Shown piece by piece: positions 1 to 9,128 of a stretch of DNA of 64,000 bases; position 1 is the stretch's first letter, and every line of letters begins with the position of its first letter. This DNA comes from an uncultured Clostridia bacterium (GTDB taxonomy: Bacteria > Bacillota > Clostridia > Lachnospirales > Lachnospiraceae), in NCBI GenBank assembly GCA_948472945.1, contig CAOKVX010000001.1, positions 186,001-250,000 on the forward strand, in the 5' to 3' direction. The translations under genes were made by a program, and so were the position numbers. The notes under the pieces are model-generated. The model made no database searches and was not told the origin of the DNA. It saw only the letters and a list, made by a program, of their open reading frames with translations.

Positions 1-530
1 CTGAGGTAGACCCTCTTCTTGGACCTGAGATGCGATCTACCGGAGAGGTGCTCGGACTTTCGGCGGGCTTTGGGGAGGCGTTCTATAAAGCTCAGGAGGC
101 TACGCAGACTAGACTTCCGCTTGAGGGAACCGTACTTTTTTCAGTTAATTCTGCGTCTAAGGCGGAACTGCCTGCGGTTGCGAAACTTTTCCATGAATGT
201 GGATTCAGGCTTGTCGCAACTGGAACGACGTACGAGGTAATTAAGAACGAGGGGATTCCTGTTGAGAAGATAAACAAGATGCAGGAAGGACGTCCTAATA
301 TTGTCGATGGAATTATGAACGGTGAGATACAGCTTGTAATAAATACGCCTGCGGGTGAAAATAAAACGTTTGACGACAGCTATATAAGAAAGACTGCCGT
401 GAAGAAAAAGATTCCTTATTTCACTACTATGGCGGCGGCAAAGGCCGCAGGAGCCGGCATAAAGGCTGTAAAGGATGAGGGAATGCTTCAGGTGAAATCA
501 TTGCAGGAGCTGCACGCATCTATCTCTTAA
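1..530 (+). CDS. carB: Carbamoyl-phosphate synthase large subunit, C-terminal part (partial)
   Basis: The gene enters from the left edge; the reading frame begins at base 3 and about 175 residues remain. The first residues give EVDPLLGPEMRSTGEVLG, the signature just before the allosteric domain of the large subunit, which makes carbamoyl phosphate from bicarbonate, glutamine-derived ammonia and two ATP for pyrimidine and arginine synthesis. The rest matches the MGS-like regulatory domain: a Rossmann-type fold, the segment INTPAGENKTFDDSYIRKTA, and a closing KAAGAGIKAVK. It ends normally with TAA. No partner gene is visible because the window starts here. Identification rests on family motifs. 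Confidence 0.95.
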   Translation, partial: EVDPLLGPEMRSTGEVLGLSAGFGEAFYKAQEATQTRLPLEGTVLFSVNSASKAELPAVAKLFHECGFRLVATGTTYEVIKNEGIPVEKINKMQEGRPNIVDGIMNGEIQLVINTPAGENKTFDDSYIRKTAVKKKIPYFTTMAAAKAAGAGIKAVKDEGMLQVKSLQELHASIS

Positions 531-537
531 GATAATT

Positions 538-586
538 TCGGGTGTAATGGCTGTATCTGATGAGCTTTAGCAGGAATTATGCCCGA
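538..586. other. Imperfect hairpin after carB
   Basis: An 11-base arm (538-548, TCGGGTGTAAT) can pair with 576-586 (ATTATGCCCGA) using G-U wobble pairs. No T run follows, so it is not a standard intrinsic terminator. It may end or stabilise the carB transcript. Confidence 0.4.
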
Positions 587-638
587 TAACTATTAGAAAA
601 ATATTTACTGACATTTTATAAGGCTGGGAGGTTTAAAG

Positions 639-1580
639 ATGCTGCGTATATTCAAATCACTGGTAGACGGAACTATGACTAATGAGACGGAGATATCAGA
701 CGGATGCTGGATTTCTTTGATTAATCCCACAAAAGAAGAGATAGACTTGGTTTCGGCAAAATGCAATGTCGATGCGGACGATTTGAGGGCTCCGCTGGAC
801 GAGGAGGAGCGCTCAAGACTTATGCCGGAAGATAATTATATTCTCATTCTTGTAGATATACCTACTGTTGAGGATAAGGACGGCAAGGTCGGAAGGTATG
901 TAACAATTCCGCTCGGTATTATTTTAACAGATACGGCAATAATTACTGTGTGCCTTGAAGAAAATGACGTCCTCACATGCTTTATGAACGGAAAGGTCAG
1001 GGGATTTTACACGTTTAAGAAGACGCGCGTAATATTGCAGATTCTTTACAGGAATGCTACGCTGTTTCTACAGTATCTGAGGGCGATAGACAGAAAGAGT
1101 GAGGAGATTGAGGCAAAGCTTCATATCTCACAGAAAAATCAGGAGCTTATTGAGCTTCTTGAACTTGAAAAAAGTCTTGTGTATTTTACAACTTCGCTCC
1201 GTTCTAATGAAGTTGTGCTGGAGAAAATGCTTCGCACGGAGCAGGTAAAAAAATATGCGGACGACGAAGACCTGCTTGAGGATGTAATTATTGAGAACAA
1301 GCAGGCTATTGAGATGGCTAATATATACAGCGGGATTTTGAGTGGTATGATGGATGCTTTTGCGTCTGTAATATCAAATAACCTTAACATCGTTATGAAG
1401 CTTCTTGCTACGATAACAATAGTTTTGTCAATACCGACAATGATTGCAAGTTTTTTTGGAATGAATTTTGTTAACGTCCCTCTCGGCAATCATCCGTACG
1501 GTTTTGCCATTATCACAATAGGAACATGTGCGGTGACAGGAATTGTCGCATTGATATGTGCTAAGAAGAAAATGTTTTAA
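639..1580 (+). CDS. CorA-family divalent metal ion transporter
   Basis: A 313-residue protein with the CorA plan: a large cytoplasmic, charged, helical N-terminal domain (about 1-245) and two membrane helices at the C-terminus (about 255-275 and 288-308). The diagnostic selectivity motif GMN follows the first helix (GMNFVNVPLG, near residue 277). The family forms pentameric channels for Mg2+, Co2+ or related ions, and the exact ion cannot be told from the sequence. A GGGAGG ribosome site sits just before the ATG. The next gene follows after 15 bases, suggesting joint transcription. The extreme C-terminus is basic (KKKMF), as expected for a cytoplasmic tail. Confidence 0.93.
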   Translation: MLRIFKSLVDGTMTNETEISDGCWISLINPTKEEIDLVSAKCNVDADDLRAPLDEEERSRLMPEDNYILILVDIPTVEDKDGKVGRYVTIPLGIILTDTAIITVCLEENDVLTCFMNGKVRGFYTFKKTRVILQILYRNATLFLQYLRAIDRKSEEIEAKLHISQKNQELIELLELEKSLVYFTTSLRSNEVVLEKMLRTEQVKKYADDEDLLEDVIIENKQAIEMANIYSGILSGMMDAFASVISNNLNIVMKLLATITIVLSIPTMIASFFGMNFVNVPLGNHPYGFAIITIGTCAVTGIVALICAKKKMF

Positions 1581-1595
1581 TAAAGGAGTCTGTGT

Positions 1596-2459
1596 ATGAA
1601 TCAGAACTGGTTGTACAAACTTGAGAGAAAGTTTGGGAAATATAGGATAAACGGCCTGATGAGATATATAGTCGGTATTCAGATTATAGGCGCGGTTATC
1701 GGACTTATAAATCCGGAGATATATATTACGTTTCTAAGCCTTGATTTCAGTGCGGTTTTCAGAGGGCAGATATGGCGTTTGTTTACATTTCTGTTTTATC
1801 CCGGTATGTCGGTTGATGTGGGCGGTATGTTAACTTTTGCTATAACGGTCTACCTGTATTATATGATAGGCAATACGCTTGAAAATGTATGGGGTTCGTT
1901 CAGATTTACTCTGTATTATGTTTCGGGTGTAGTATTGTCGGTGATAGCGGGATTTATTTTGTATGTCACTGCCGGTATTACATGGTTTACAGGCTTTGAA
2001 TATATAAATATGTCGCTCTTTCTTGCATTTGCCACTATATTTCCTAATATGGAGTTTCTTCTGTTTTTTATTCTTCCTGTTAAGGCGAAATGGCTCGGAA
2101 TTGTTGACGCTGTGTTGGTCGGGTATATGTTTATCTCTAATATCAGCAGTTATTTTAGGACGGGGATTTTTATATATATGGCAATTGCCGTGTCAATTTT
2201 TGTGTCGCTGTTCAATTTTATCATATTCTTTCTGGGCTCGCATAAAAATAACTTTTCATATAAGCAGCATAGGAGAAAGGCTAAGTTTGCCAAAGAGGCA
2301 GGGCCTAAGGTGACGCCGCTTTACAGGCACAGGTGTGCAATCTGTGGAAGGACCGAGAGGGATGATGAGAATCTTGAATTCAGGTACTGCTCAAAATGTG
2401 AGGGCAGCTATGAATACTGCAGCGACCATATATATACGCACGAACATGTGCACAAATAA
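1596..2459 (+). CDS. Rhomboid-like membrane protein with C-terminal zinc-ribbon-like module
   Basis: A 287-residue protein with about six hydrophobic segments between residues 20 and 215, of rhomboid/derlin-like type (the segment RGQIWRLFTFLFYPG, and the later INMSLFLAFATIFPN). The GxSG catalytic serine motif of active rhomboid proteases is absent, so this is probably a pseudoprotease. The cytoplasmic tail (about 245-287) has a CAICGR pair, then CSKCEG, then YCSDH and HEHVH, which looks like a small zinc-binding module. The start follows an AAGGAG site. It lies in a tight run with the CorA gene and the glycosyltransferase gene. Function is not known; a role in membrane protein handling is only inference. 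Confidence 0.75.
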   Translation: MNQNWLYKLERKFGKYRINGLMRYIVGIQIIGAVIGLINPEIYITFLSLDFSAVFRGQIWRLFTFLFYPGMSVDVGGMLTFAITVYLYYMIGNTLENVWGSFRFTLYYVSGVVLSVIAGFILYVTAGITWFTGFEYINMSLFLAFATIFPNMEFLLFFILPVKAKWLGIVDAVLVGYMFISNISSYFRTGIFIYMAIAVSIFVSLFNFIIFFLGSHKNNFSYKQHRRKAKFAKEAGPKVTPLYRHRCAICGRTERDDENLEFRYCSKCEGSYEYCSDHIYTHEHVHK

Positions 2460-2479
2460 GAGAGGAGTATATTTGTGAT

Positions 2480-5400
2480 ATGGGTAAGAAAGAAAATAAC
2501 AGACAGGAACAGCTATTTGGGCTGATATTATTGTTTGCGGGAGCATTTATCCTGCATATTATTTTTGCAGCATTGTATAGAGGTTATGATACTGACATTA
2601 GCTGTTTTTCATGGTGGTCGGATGCTGTTTTTGAACATGGAATAACAAAATTTTATGGTTTGGAGGCATTCACGGATTATCCGCCCGGGTATATGTATGT
2701 ATTGTGGGTAATAGGGGCGATTAAGAAGCTGTTTGGACTTACTTCAGCCGCCACCGTATCAATTATACTTCTAAAACTTCCGGCAATGATTTGCGACCTT
2801 TTAATAGGCTATGTCATATATCTCATAGCAAAGAAGTATACAAAATACCAGAACGCATTGCTGTTTTCGGCATTATACATGTTCAATCCGTCCGTAATAA
2901 TCAATTCAGCCACATGGGGACAGGTAGATTCGGTGTTCACTCTGTTTGTTCTTCTTATGTGCTATTTTGTTACGGAAAAAAAGCTTACGATATCATATTT
3001 TGTTTTTGCTGTTGGAATTCTGATAAAGCCGCAGGCGCTGATATTTACTCCTGTTCTTATATATGGAATCGTGGATCAGGTGTTCCTTAATGATTTCGAC
3101 GTAAAAAGGATGTTTAAGGAGCTTGGCCTTGGCCTGCTCGCGATCGCAGTGCTGTTTGGACTTGCAGCTCCTTTTGGGCTCTCAGATGTTTTGTCGCAGT
3201 ATGTCGACACAATGGGTTCATATGAATATGCGTCGGTGAACGCTTACAATATGTGGACATTGTTTGGGCAGAACTGGCATTCACAGGATGAAATCTTTTT
3301 GTTTATGTCGTTTAAACAGTGGGGCACGTTTTTTATTGTTGCCATCGTTGCGGCATCCGCCCTGTTTTGTATACGAAATAAGGAGTCGGAGAGCAAGTAT
3401 TATATGACGGGTGCGCTGATTGTTACGGCGATGTTCATGCTTTCAGTAAGGATGCACGAGAGATATATGTATCCTGCCCTTGCTCTTCTGCTTGCAGGGG
3501 CGGTGGTAAAAAGAAACAAAAAGTTTTTAATAGCATACGGCGTTCTGTCATTTGTACATTTTCTAAATGTGTACCATGTGCTTATATACTACAATCCGGA
3601 AACTTATGATTTTGAGGATAAGGCGATTTTATTCATAGCATTTGTCAGTGTGGCTGCTTTTGTATATTTCTGCTATGTTATTTTCAGGTACGGATCGCTG
3701 CCTAGGGAGCTTACCTATGTTGAACTTGAGGAGCTGAAAGCGAAGGCTTCTGTGAGGAATAATGGCAAAAAGAGTGCCGGAGGGGGCGCTAAGGGAAAGA
3801 GTATTAATAACAGTCAGAATAAATCTGAAAAGCAAAAGAAAAAGGGATTTGACATATTGCCATCTTTCATATCGTCAAAATGGATTATGGCTGATTTTAT
3901 TGCTATGGCAGTTATAACCGTAATATATGCGTGCGTTGCTTTTTGGAGACTCGGCGATATGGAGGCGCCTCAGACTGAATGGTATGGCAGTCAGGGCGAC
4001 GAGCTTGTGTTTGATTTTGGCGAGACAAAAAATATTGACAAGGCTTTTTGTTATCTCGGATATTTAGAAAACAGAAAGTTTGACGTGTATACGTCTCAGG
4101 ACGGCTCACAGTGGGATCAGTTTATAGTCGTCAATGAGGAGGGCGGAAGCGAGCTTGACATTGTCAGTGTATTCTGCTGGAATGAGCAGCAGATTGACAA
4201 GGATGTCAGATATATAAAATATTCACTGAAGAGCGATGTGGCTTCACTGATGGAGTTTATGTTTTTTGACAGTGAAGGAAATGCCGTGACTCCTGTTAAC
4301 AGCGGAGATTATCCCGCGCTGTTTGATGAGCAGGATATATTTGACGGGACATATTCGTTTATGAACAGTACTTATTTTGATGAGATATACCATGCGAGGA
4401 CAGCATACGAGATGGTACATGGACTTTACTGTTATGAAACCACTCATCCGCCGCTTGGAAAGGCGATTATGGCAATCGGTATTCTAATATTTGGCATGTG
4501 TCCATTTGGATGGCGGTTTATGGGAACGCTGTTCGGTGTGCTGATGCTGCCGGTTATGTATCTGATTGCGAGAAAGATTACTGATAAGACGTGGCTTTCA
4601 GCGGTTATTACCGTTTTGTTTGCACTTGATTTTATGCATTTTACACAGACAAGAATTGCGACGATTGATGTGTTTGTAACTCTGTTTATAATGCTGGAAT
4701 ATTATTTTATGCTCTGTTATTACAGGATGAGCTTCTACGATACGCCGCTTAAGAAGACATTCATACCGCTGCTTTTGTCAGGAGTATGTATGGGGCTTGG
4801 TGCTGGAGCAAAATGGACCGGAGTTTATGCCGGAGTGGGACTTGCCGTTGTATTTTTTGCGGTTTTATTCAGGAGGTACATGGAATACAGAAGGGCTGTA
4901 AGCGAGCCTAAAGGAAAGACAGGGGATATTGAACACAAGTATATAGTGAATAATTTCAGTATATTTACGATGAAGACATTGTGTTTCTGTATTGCTGCAT
5001 TTATTGTAGTTCCGTCTGTAATATACCTTTTGTCATATATTCCGTATAATAATCCGGGCGCCAGGGAAATGAACGGCAGTCTTATTGAGAGGATGATGGA
5101 TTCACAAAATATTATGTTCAGCTATCATTCTGCGCTTGACTCGACGCATGTATACTCGTCAACGTGGTTTGAGTGGCCTACGATAGTCAGGCCGATGCTG
5201 TATTATGTGGAGACCGTCGGAGACGGCGTAAGCGAAGGCATTTCGGCAATGGGAAATCCTCTCATATGGTGGGTTGGAATTCCTGCATTTGTGTACCTTG
5301 TATACCTTGTAATAAAGAAGCGTGACAGGGCGGCGTTCTTCCTTACCATAGGATATTTGTCGCAGTATCTGCCTTGGGTATTTGTTACAAGATGTACGTT

Positions 5401-5626
5401 TATATATCATTATTTTCCGAGTGTACCTTTTGTGGTTCTTATGATAGGGTATTCAATTTATAAGCTGCTCAAGCTTAATCCAAAGCTTAAACCGGCGGTG
5501 TTTGTTTATGTTGCACTTGTCGCGGTTCTGTTTGCAGCGTTCTTCCCTGTCATTTCAGCGTATCCGGCTACGCTTGAATATGCGAAGCTGTTAAAATGGT
5601 TTGAAAAGTGGGTACTATTGTTTTAG
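2480..5626 (+). CDS. Double GT-C glycosyltransferase, C-terminal half PMT/GT39-like
   Basis: A very long membrane protein of 1048 residues. The N-terminal half (about 1-400) is a multi-pass GT-C unit with the acidic first loop YDTDISCFSWW and a later DYPPGYMY segment. A lysine/serine-rich linker (about 420-460) and an extracytoplasmic, discoidin-like beta domain (about 485-600, containing YTSQDGSQWDQF) follow. The C-terminal half starts a second GT-C unit with the protein O-mannosyltransferase signature FDEIYHARTAYE and the THPPLGK loop near residue 655. Such enzymes transfer a sugar from a lipid-phosphate donor to protein or glycan outside the membrane. Fusion of two GT-C units with a carbohydrate-binding-like middle is unusual. 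Donor and acceptor cannot be read. Confidence 0.85.
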   Translation: MGKKENNRQEQLFGLILLFAGAFILHIIFAALYRGYDTDISCFSWWSDAVFEHGITKFYGLEAFTDYPPGYMYVLWVIGAIKKLFGLTSAATVSIILLKLPAMICDLLIGYVIYLIAKKYTKYQNALLFSALYMFNPSVIINSATWGQVDSVFTLFVLLMCYFVTEKKLTISYFVFAVGILIKPQALIFTPVLIYGIVDQVFLNDFDVKRMFKELGLGLLAIAVLFGLAAPFGLSDVLSQYVDTMGSYEYASVNAYNMWTLFGQNWHSQDEIFLFMSFKQWGTFFIVAIVAASALFCIRNKESESKYYMTGALIVTAMFMLSVRMHERYMYPALALLLAGAVVKRNKKFLIAYGVLSFVHFLNVYHVLIYYNPETYDFEDKAILFIAFVSVAAFVYFCYVIFRYGSLPRELTYVELEELKAKASVRNNGKKSAGGGAKGKSINNSQNKSEKQKKKGFDILPSFISSKWIMADFIAMAVITVIYACVAFWRLGDMEAPQTEWYGSQGDELVFDFGETKNIDKAFCYLGYLENRKFDVYTSQDGSQWDQFIVVNEEGGSELDIVSVFCWNEQQIDKDVRYIKYSLKSDVASLMEFMFFDSEGNAVTPVNSGDYPALFDEQDIFDGTYSFMNSTYFDEIYHARTAYEMVHGLYCYETTHPPLGKAIMAIGILIFGMCPFGWRFMGTLFGVLMLPVMYLIARKITDKTWLSAVITVLFALDFMHFTQTRIATIDVFVTLFIMLEYYFMLCYYRMSFYDTPLKKTFIPLLLSGVCMGLGAGAKWTGVYAGVGLAVVFFAVLFRRYMEYRRAVSEPKGKTGDIEHKYIVNNFSIFTMKTLCFCIAAFIVVPSVIYLLSYIPYNNPGAREMNGSLIERMMDSQNIMFSYHSALDSTHVYSSTWFEWPTIVRPMLYYVETVGDGVSEGISAMGNPLIWWVGIPAFVYLVYLVIKKRDRAAFFLTIGYLSQYLPWVFVTRCTFIYHYFPSVPFVVLMIGYSIYKLLKLNPKLKPAVFVYVALVAVLFAAFFPVISAYPATLEYAKLLKWFEKWVLLF

Positions 5627-5650
5627 TTTTAAGCGGAAAGGGGTATGTAA

Positions 5651-7000
5651 ATGACTTATGATAAAGCAGGCAGGCTTTCTGCGAACTACAAGGCTGCCTC
5701 TTTGATTGATGCCGCTGTGGAATATTTCATATTTTGTGAGATGAGCAGCGAGACGCCTTTTCCCGGGCAGTCTGACGCCGGCTATGAGATAGAGCTTGTT
5801 AGGGAATGCTTTAAAAAGCTTACACAAATTGAAAAAGAAAAACCTGATATCACCGAAATGATTGAGCAGCTTGATAATGCACGGAACATTATAATAGGAA
5901 AAATGCAAGTGCTGACAGCATATATAGACAGATTTCTTGTATATGAGTATGTTATGAACCGCATAGAGGCGCGCTATATAATAACGGAGCAGGAATTAGA
6001 CGAGCTGACCGGACGGATAGATAAGAATATGTTTGCCGCGGATATTGTAAATTACATTTTCCGTACGGACGAGCCTGTTGAGGTAAACAATAGAATTCGT
6101 GAGATTATTGGGCAGCTTCCGGTTCGTATGTCCCGCTCGAAATTTCTAGGCTGTATAAAGGACAGCATTAAGTTGTATTCGGATTCCGACAGGGATTCTT
6201 TGGATGGATTTCTTTACATGATAAGAACGTCTGCCATGATATATGAGCCTGAGGGAATGCAGAAATATTTTGCCGGATTTAAAAAGGTGCTGGACGAGCT
6301 TGGTGAAGCTGATTATGTCGGTATGGAAACAGATTATTACAATATCCTTTCTGACAGAATCAGAGTTTCAACATCGGAGATACACGACATATCTGATTTG
6401 TATATGTCGCTTCAGAGGATGATTAACGGGCTGTACGTGTATGCGCTTAATGCGGATGCCGTGCTGCGTGATGATTTAACGGATGTTTCGGTTTGTTGTA
6501 TTGATATTATTAAAGCTGTTGACAGGGCGTTTGACGAGGGGTGTGAACCTGAATCCGACAGACTCTTTGAAAAGATAGAAGGAGTTATGGAAAAACTTTA
6601 CGAGGAGAGAACTGTTCTTGAGTCTATGCTTGGAAAAGAGATTCCGGAGGATGCTGAAAGTTACTCATCTCTTAAAAAGTCAGAGAAGCTCATGTCCTCC
6701 AGTATTTTTGCGGAGCTTGATGAGAATTTATCATCCTTGCCGGTTACGCCTGAATATCTTGAGGAGGTTACCGACAGACTTTTGGAAGATATGCTGATTA
6801 TGATAAAAAAATACAGCCGTCCTGTAGTCCGTGCGGTATATGCGGTTGTACTCAGCAATATTCCGGTGTTTTTTGGCAATTCGAAAGAGCTTACGGAATA
6901 TATCAGCCACTCAATAGAACAGTGCGGCGATAAGCCGGAGCTTGCCGCATGCTACAGCCTGATTAGCGGCTTGATGAACGACTTGGCAGACTGGGACTAA
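5651..7000 (+). CDS. Uncharacterised helical cytoplasmic protein
   Basis: A 449-residue protein that I do not recognise. It has no signal peptide, no membrane helix and no obvious catalytic motif. It is rich in charged and leucine/isoleucine residues and predicted to be mostly helical, with acidic stretches throughout. An AAAGGGG site precedes the ATG. It lies 24 bases after the glycosyltransferase gene and 37 bases before the next small gene, all on one strand, so it is probably in the same transcript. The long, evenly coding frame with family-like codon use supports a real gene. Confidence 0.7.
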   Translation: MTYDKAGRLSANYKAASLIDAAVEYFIFCEMSSETPFPGQSDAGYEIELVRECFKKLTQIEKEKPDITEMIEQLDNARNIIIGKMQVLTAYIDRFLVYEYVMNRIEARYIITEQELDELTGRIDKNMFAADIVNYIFRTDEPVEVNNRIREIIGQLPVRMSRSKFLGCIKDSIKLYSDSDRDSLDGFLYMIRTSAMIYEPEGMQKYFAGFKKVLDELGEADYVGMETDYYNILSDRIRVSTSEIHDISDLYMSLQRMINGLYVYALNADAVLRDDLTDVSVCCIDIIKAVDRAFDEGCEPESDRLFEKIEGVMEKLYEERTVLESMLGKEIPEDAESYSSLKKSEKLMSSSIFAELDENLSSLPVTPEYLEEVTDRLLEDMLIMIKKYSRPVVRAVYAVVLSNIPVFFGNSKELTEYISHSIEQCGDKPELAACYSLISGLMNDLADWD

Positions 7001-7037
7001 TAGAGTGAAGTGACATTCGTTAGCATTGGAGATGGAT

Positions 7038-7373
7038 ATGGTAAAATGGCATGATAAACTATATATGGACAGTGAGGTTGCAGGGAAACCGGATTATTAC
7101 AAAAATATTGTCGAAGATGATTCTGTTCATATTCCTCCGGTTTATTGTGTTGCCTTTCCGTCAAACGGGAATAATATACTTGATATTATTTCATGTAATG
7201 AACTTATATTCAAACACTATAGAAGAAACCTTATAGAGGTTGTCGGACTTACGCACTCGTATAAGGAAGCTGTGAAAGTCGTAATGTCAATTGCATTGGA
7301 GGCTTACAATGAAAATGACGGGAAAGATATTAATGGATGTATTCGCAGGAAGTTGTACGGTAATCCTGTGTGA
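7038..7373 (+). CDS. Small protein of unknown function
   Basis: A 111-residue protein without recognised motifs. A TTG 12 bases upstream would also open the frame, but GGAG at 7028-7031 is spaced six bases from the ATG at 7038, so that ATG is the better start. The product begins MVKWHDKLYMDS and is soluble, with a C-terminal basic tail. It lies between the unknown helical protein and the DUF2953 gene, 22 bases before the latter. Its place suggests co-transcription with them. No function can be offered. Confidence 0.6.
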   Translation: MVKWHDKLYMDSEVAGKPDYYKNIVEDDSVHIPPVYCVAFPSNGNNILDIISCNELIFKHYRRNLIEVVGLTHSYKEAVKVVMSIALEAYNENDGKDINGCIRRKLYGNPV

Positions 7374-7395
7374 CGTAATGGGAAGTGGTTGATTA

Positions 7396-8262
7396 GTGCA
7401 TATATTTGTGGTTATATTAAAAATAATAGGAATTACCGTACTCATTCTTTTGGGAATTATTGTTACGCTATCTCTGTTAATACTGTTTGTGCCGGTTAGA
7501 TATAGCGCAAGGGCTGATTTTGATAACGACACCAGGCTAAGCGTCAATTTGACATGGCTTGCGAGAATCCTGCAGTGCAGAATCGGCTATCCGAAAGGAG
7601 AACTGTGGGTGGTCAGGCTGTTTGGAATACCGATTGCGCACAGCGGCAGAGTTAAAAGAAAAAATAAGCGGGCAGGCAAGAAAGCCGTTTGTGATGAAAA
7701 ACCTGTTATTGAAGAAGCAAATCACGATAAAGCCGACGTCAACGCCTGCAAAGATAAGAGCGATTGCCATAATGCTAATGAAGACAGGGCAGGGCGCACC
7801 GCAGAGAACTCGGATGCCGGTAAAGACGGAAGCGGAGGAACAAAGCGCTGTCGAAGAAAGAGTAAGAAAAAGAGGCAAAATAAGAAGCAAAAAAAGAAAA
7901 AAGTATATCTAAAATCATTGTTCGGAATGATAAGTGATGATAGAAACAAACGCCTTATAGTATTTTTTAAAGATATTGTTATAAAATTTTTAAAGCGTGT
8001 CAGGCCTAAAAAAATAATGGCCGACGTTGTTATAGGGTTCGAGGACCCGGCATACACCGGACTTTTTTTTGGAGGATTAGGTATTCTTACTGTGTGCTGG
8101 AAAGGGAAGTATAATATTTCCCCTGATTTTGAGAGGAAGATACTTAAGGGCAGGGTATGCGTCAAAGGTTATGTGAGATTTGTGCACATGCTCTATTTCC
8201 TGTTAAAGATATTGTTTAATGAAGACATAAAAAGAGTTATGAAGAAAGGACAGGTAAATTGA
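7396..8262 (+). CDS. DUF2953 domain membrane protein (ytfI-like)
   Basis: A 288-residue protein starting with GTG. One N-terminal hydrophobic helix (about residues 5-33) is followed by VPVRYSARADFD, typical of DUF2953 proteins, and a C-terminal beta-rich region. Between them (about 90-175) lies a strongly basic stretch (RKSKKKRQNKKQKKKK and similar) that looks like a disordered insertion. The following ytfJ-like gene starts one base after this stop. This arrangement matches the ytfI-ytfJ pair known in Bacillus, where the second member is a spore protein. A role in sporulation is therefore inferred from context only. Confidence 0.8.
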   Translation: MHIFVVILKIIGITVLILLGIIVTLSLLILFVPVRYSARADFDNDTRLSVNLTWLARILQCRIGYPKGELWVVRLFGIPIAHSGRVKRKNKRAGKKAVCDEKPVIEEANHDKADVNACKDKSDCHNANEDRAGRTAENSDAGKDGSGGTKRCRRKSKKKRQNKKQKKKKVYLKSLFGMISDDRNKRLIVFFKDIVIKFLKRVRPKKIMADVVIGFEDPAYTGLFFGGLGILTVCWKGKYNISPDFERKILKGRVCVKGYVRFVHMLYFLLKILFNEDIKRVMKKGQVN

Positions 8263-8263
8263 A

Positions 8264-8638
8264 ATGGCAGATAATTTTGAGAAAACGGTTGATTCATTGT
8301 TTAAGGGAATGGATAGTTTCATTACTACAAAGACGGTTGTCGGCGAGGCTATAACTGTCGGTGACGGAACTATAATACTTCCTCTTGTGGACGTATCATT
8401 CGGCGTCGCGGCGGGAGCGTTTGTAAATTCTAAGGACACCAAAAACAACGGAGGCGGCGGAATGGGCGGAAAAATCCAGCCGAGCGCAGTTATAGTACTC
8501 AAGGACGGAGAGGCAAAGCTTGTAAATATCAAAAATCAGGACGGCCTTACAAAGATTCTTGATATGGTTCCGAACCTGTTTGAAAAGTTCGGAAAGTCGG
8601 GAAAAGGAAACGACGGTCAGGAGCTTGAGGGCAAATAA
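8264..8638 (+). CDS. ytfJ: GerW/YtfJ family sporulation protein
   Basis: A 124-residue protein with the family pattern: an N-terminal helix (NFEKTVDSLFKGMDSF), then VVGEAITVGDGTIILPLVDVSFG, a glycine-rich loop (GGGGMGG) and a conserved IQPSAVIVL strand. YtfJ (GerW) of Bacillus is made in sporulating cells and affects spore germination, including cortex lysis. The gene follows the DUF2953 gene directly, as in other spore formers. No separate promoter is seen. Length fits the family. The call is firm; the exact germination role here is inferred from the family. Confidence 0.93.
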   Translation: MADNFEKTVDSLFKGMDSFITTKTVVGEAITVGDGTIILPLVDVSFGVAAGAFVNSKDTKNNGGGGMGGKIQPSAVIVLKDGEAKLVNIKNQDGLTKILDMVPNLFEKFGKSGKGNDGQELEGK

Positions 8639-8684
8639 TTTTTGTAGTTTATAATAAAATTTTTGTATTTTATGAAAATAATGC

Positions 8685-8713
8685 TTGCAATTATAATAAG
8701 GGTTTGTTAAAAT
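8685..8713 (+). promoter_or_regulatory. Sigma-A-type promoter for rpmB
   Basis: TTGCAA at 8685-8690 and TAAAAT at 8708-8713 with a 17-base spacer, about 55 bases upstream of the rpmB start. This fits the housekeeping consensus well. Confidence 0.8.
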
Positions 8714-8768
8714 ATTCATGTTTGTGGCGCATTAGTATGCGTAATTGACATATAAGGAGGTGCTTCAG

Positions 8769-8954
8769 GTGGCAAAGTGTGCAATATGCGATAAAGGTGT
8801 CAGCTTTGGAATAAGGGTGAGCCATTCTCATAGAAGGAATAACCGTATGTGGAAACCTAACGTAAAATCGGTCAGGGTTAAGGTTAACGGCGCAACGAAG
8901 AAAATGTATGTATGTACGTCATGTCTTCGTTCAGGTAAGGTTGAGAGAGCATAA
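8769..8954 (+). CDS. rpmB: Ribosomal protein bL28
   Basis: A 61-residue bL28 beginning VAKCAICDKGVSFG (read as MAKC...), with the conserved SHSHRRNNR and KRMWKPN-like segments (here NNRMWKPN) and a C-terminal CTSCLRSGKV. The first CxxC (CAIC) and second CxxC (CTSC) make this the zinc-binding form. An in-frame ATG exists at 8745, but the AAGGAGG at 8754-8760 lies inside that extension and is eight bases before the GTG at 8769, which also matches the family N-terminus. The gene is single, with its own promoter and terminator. Confidence 0.97.
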   Translation: MAKCAICDKGVSFGIRVSHSHRRNNRMWKPNVKSVRVKVNGATKKMYVCTSCLRSGKVERA

Positions 8955-8981
8955 TTTTTGTAAAGTTTATAGTTCACTGTT

Positions 8982-9022
8982 AAAATCCCATCATCTTGTT
9001 AAATCAAAATGGTGGGTTTTTG
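8982..9022 (+). terminator. Intrinsic terminator of rpmB
   Basis: Stem CCCATCAT (8987-8994) with ATGGTGGG (9009-9016), one G-U pair, followed by TTTTTG. It lies 28 bases after the rpmB stop. Confidence 0.85.
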
Positions 9023-9128
9023 TTGTGTAATTTTATATTCGTAATTTAATACAGGAATATTGTTATATACATCACTGTTTATCTGTAATAAAAGAATTAA
9101 GGCGTGTGCGTTTTGTGAAATATATAGG

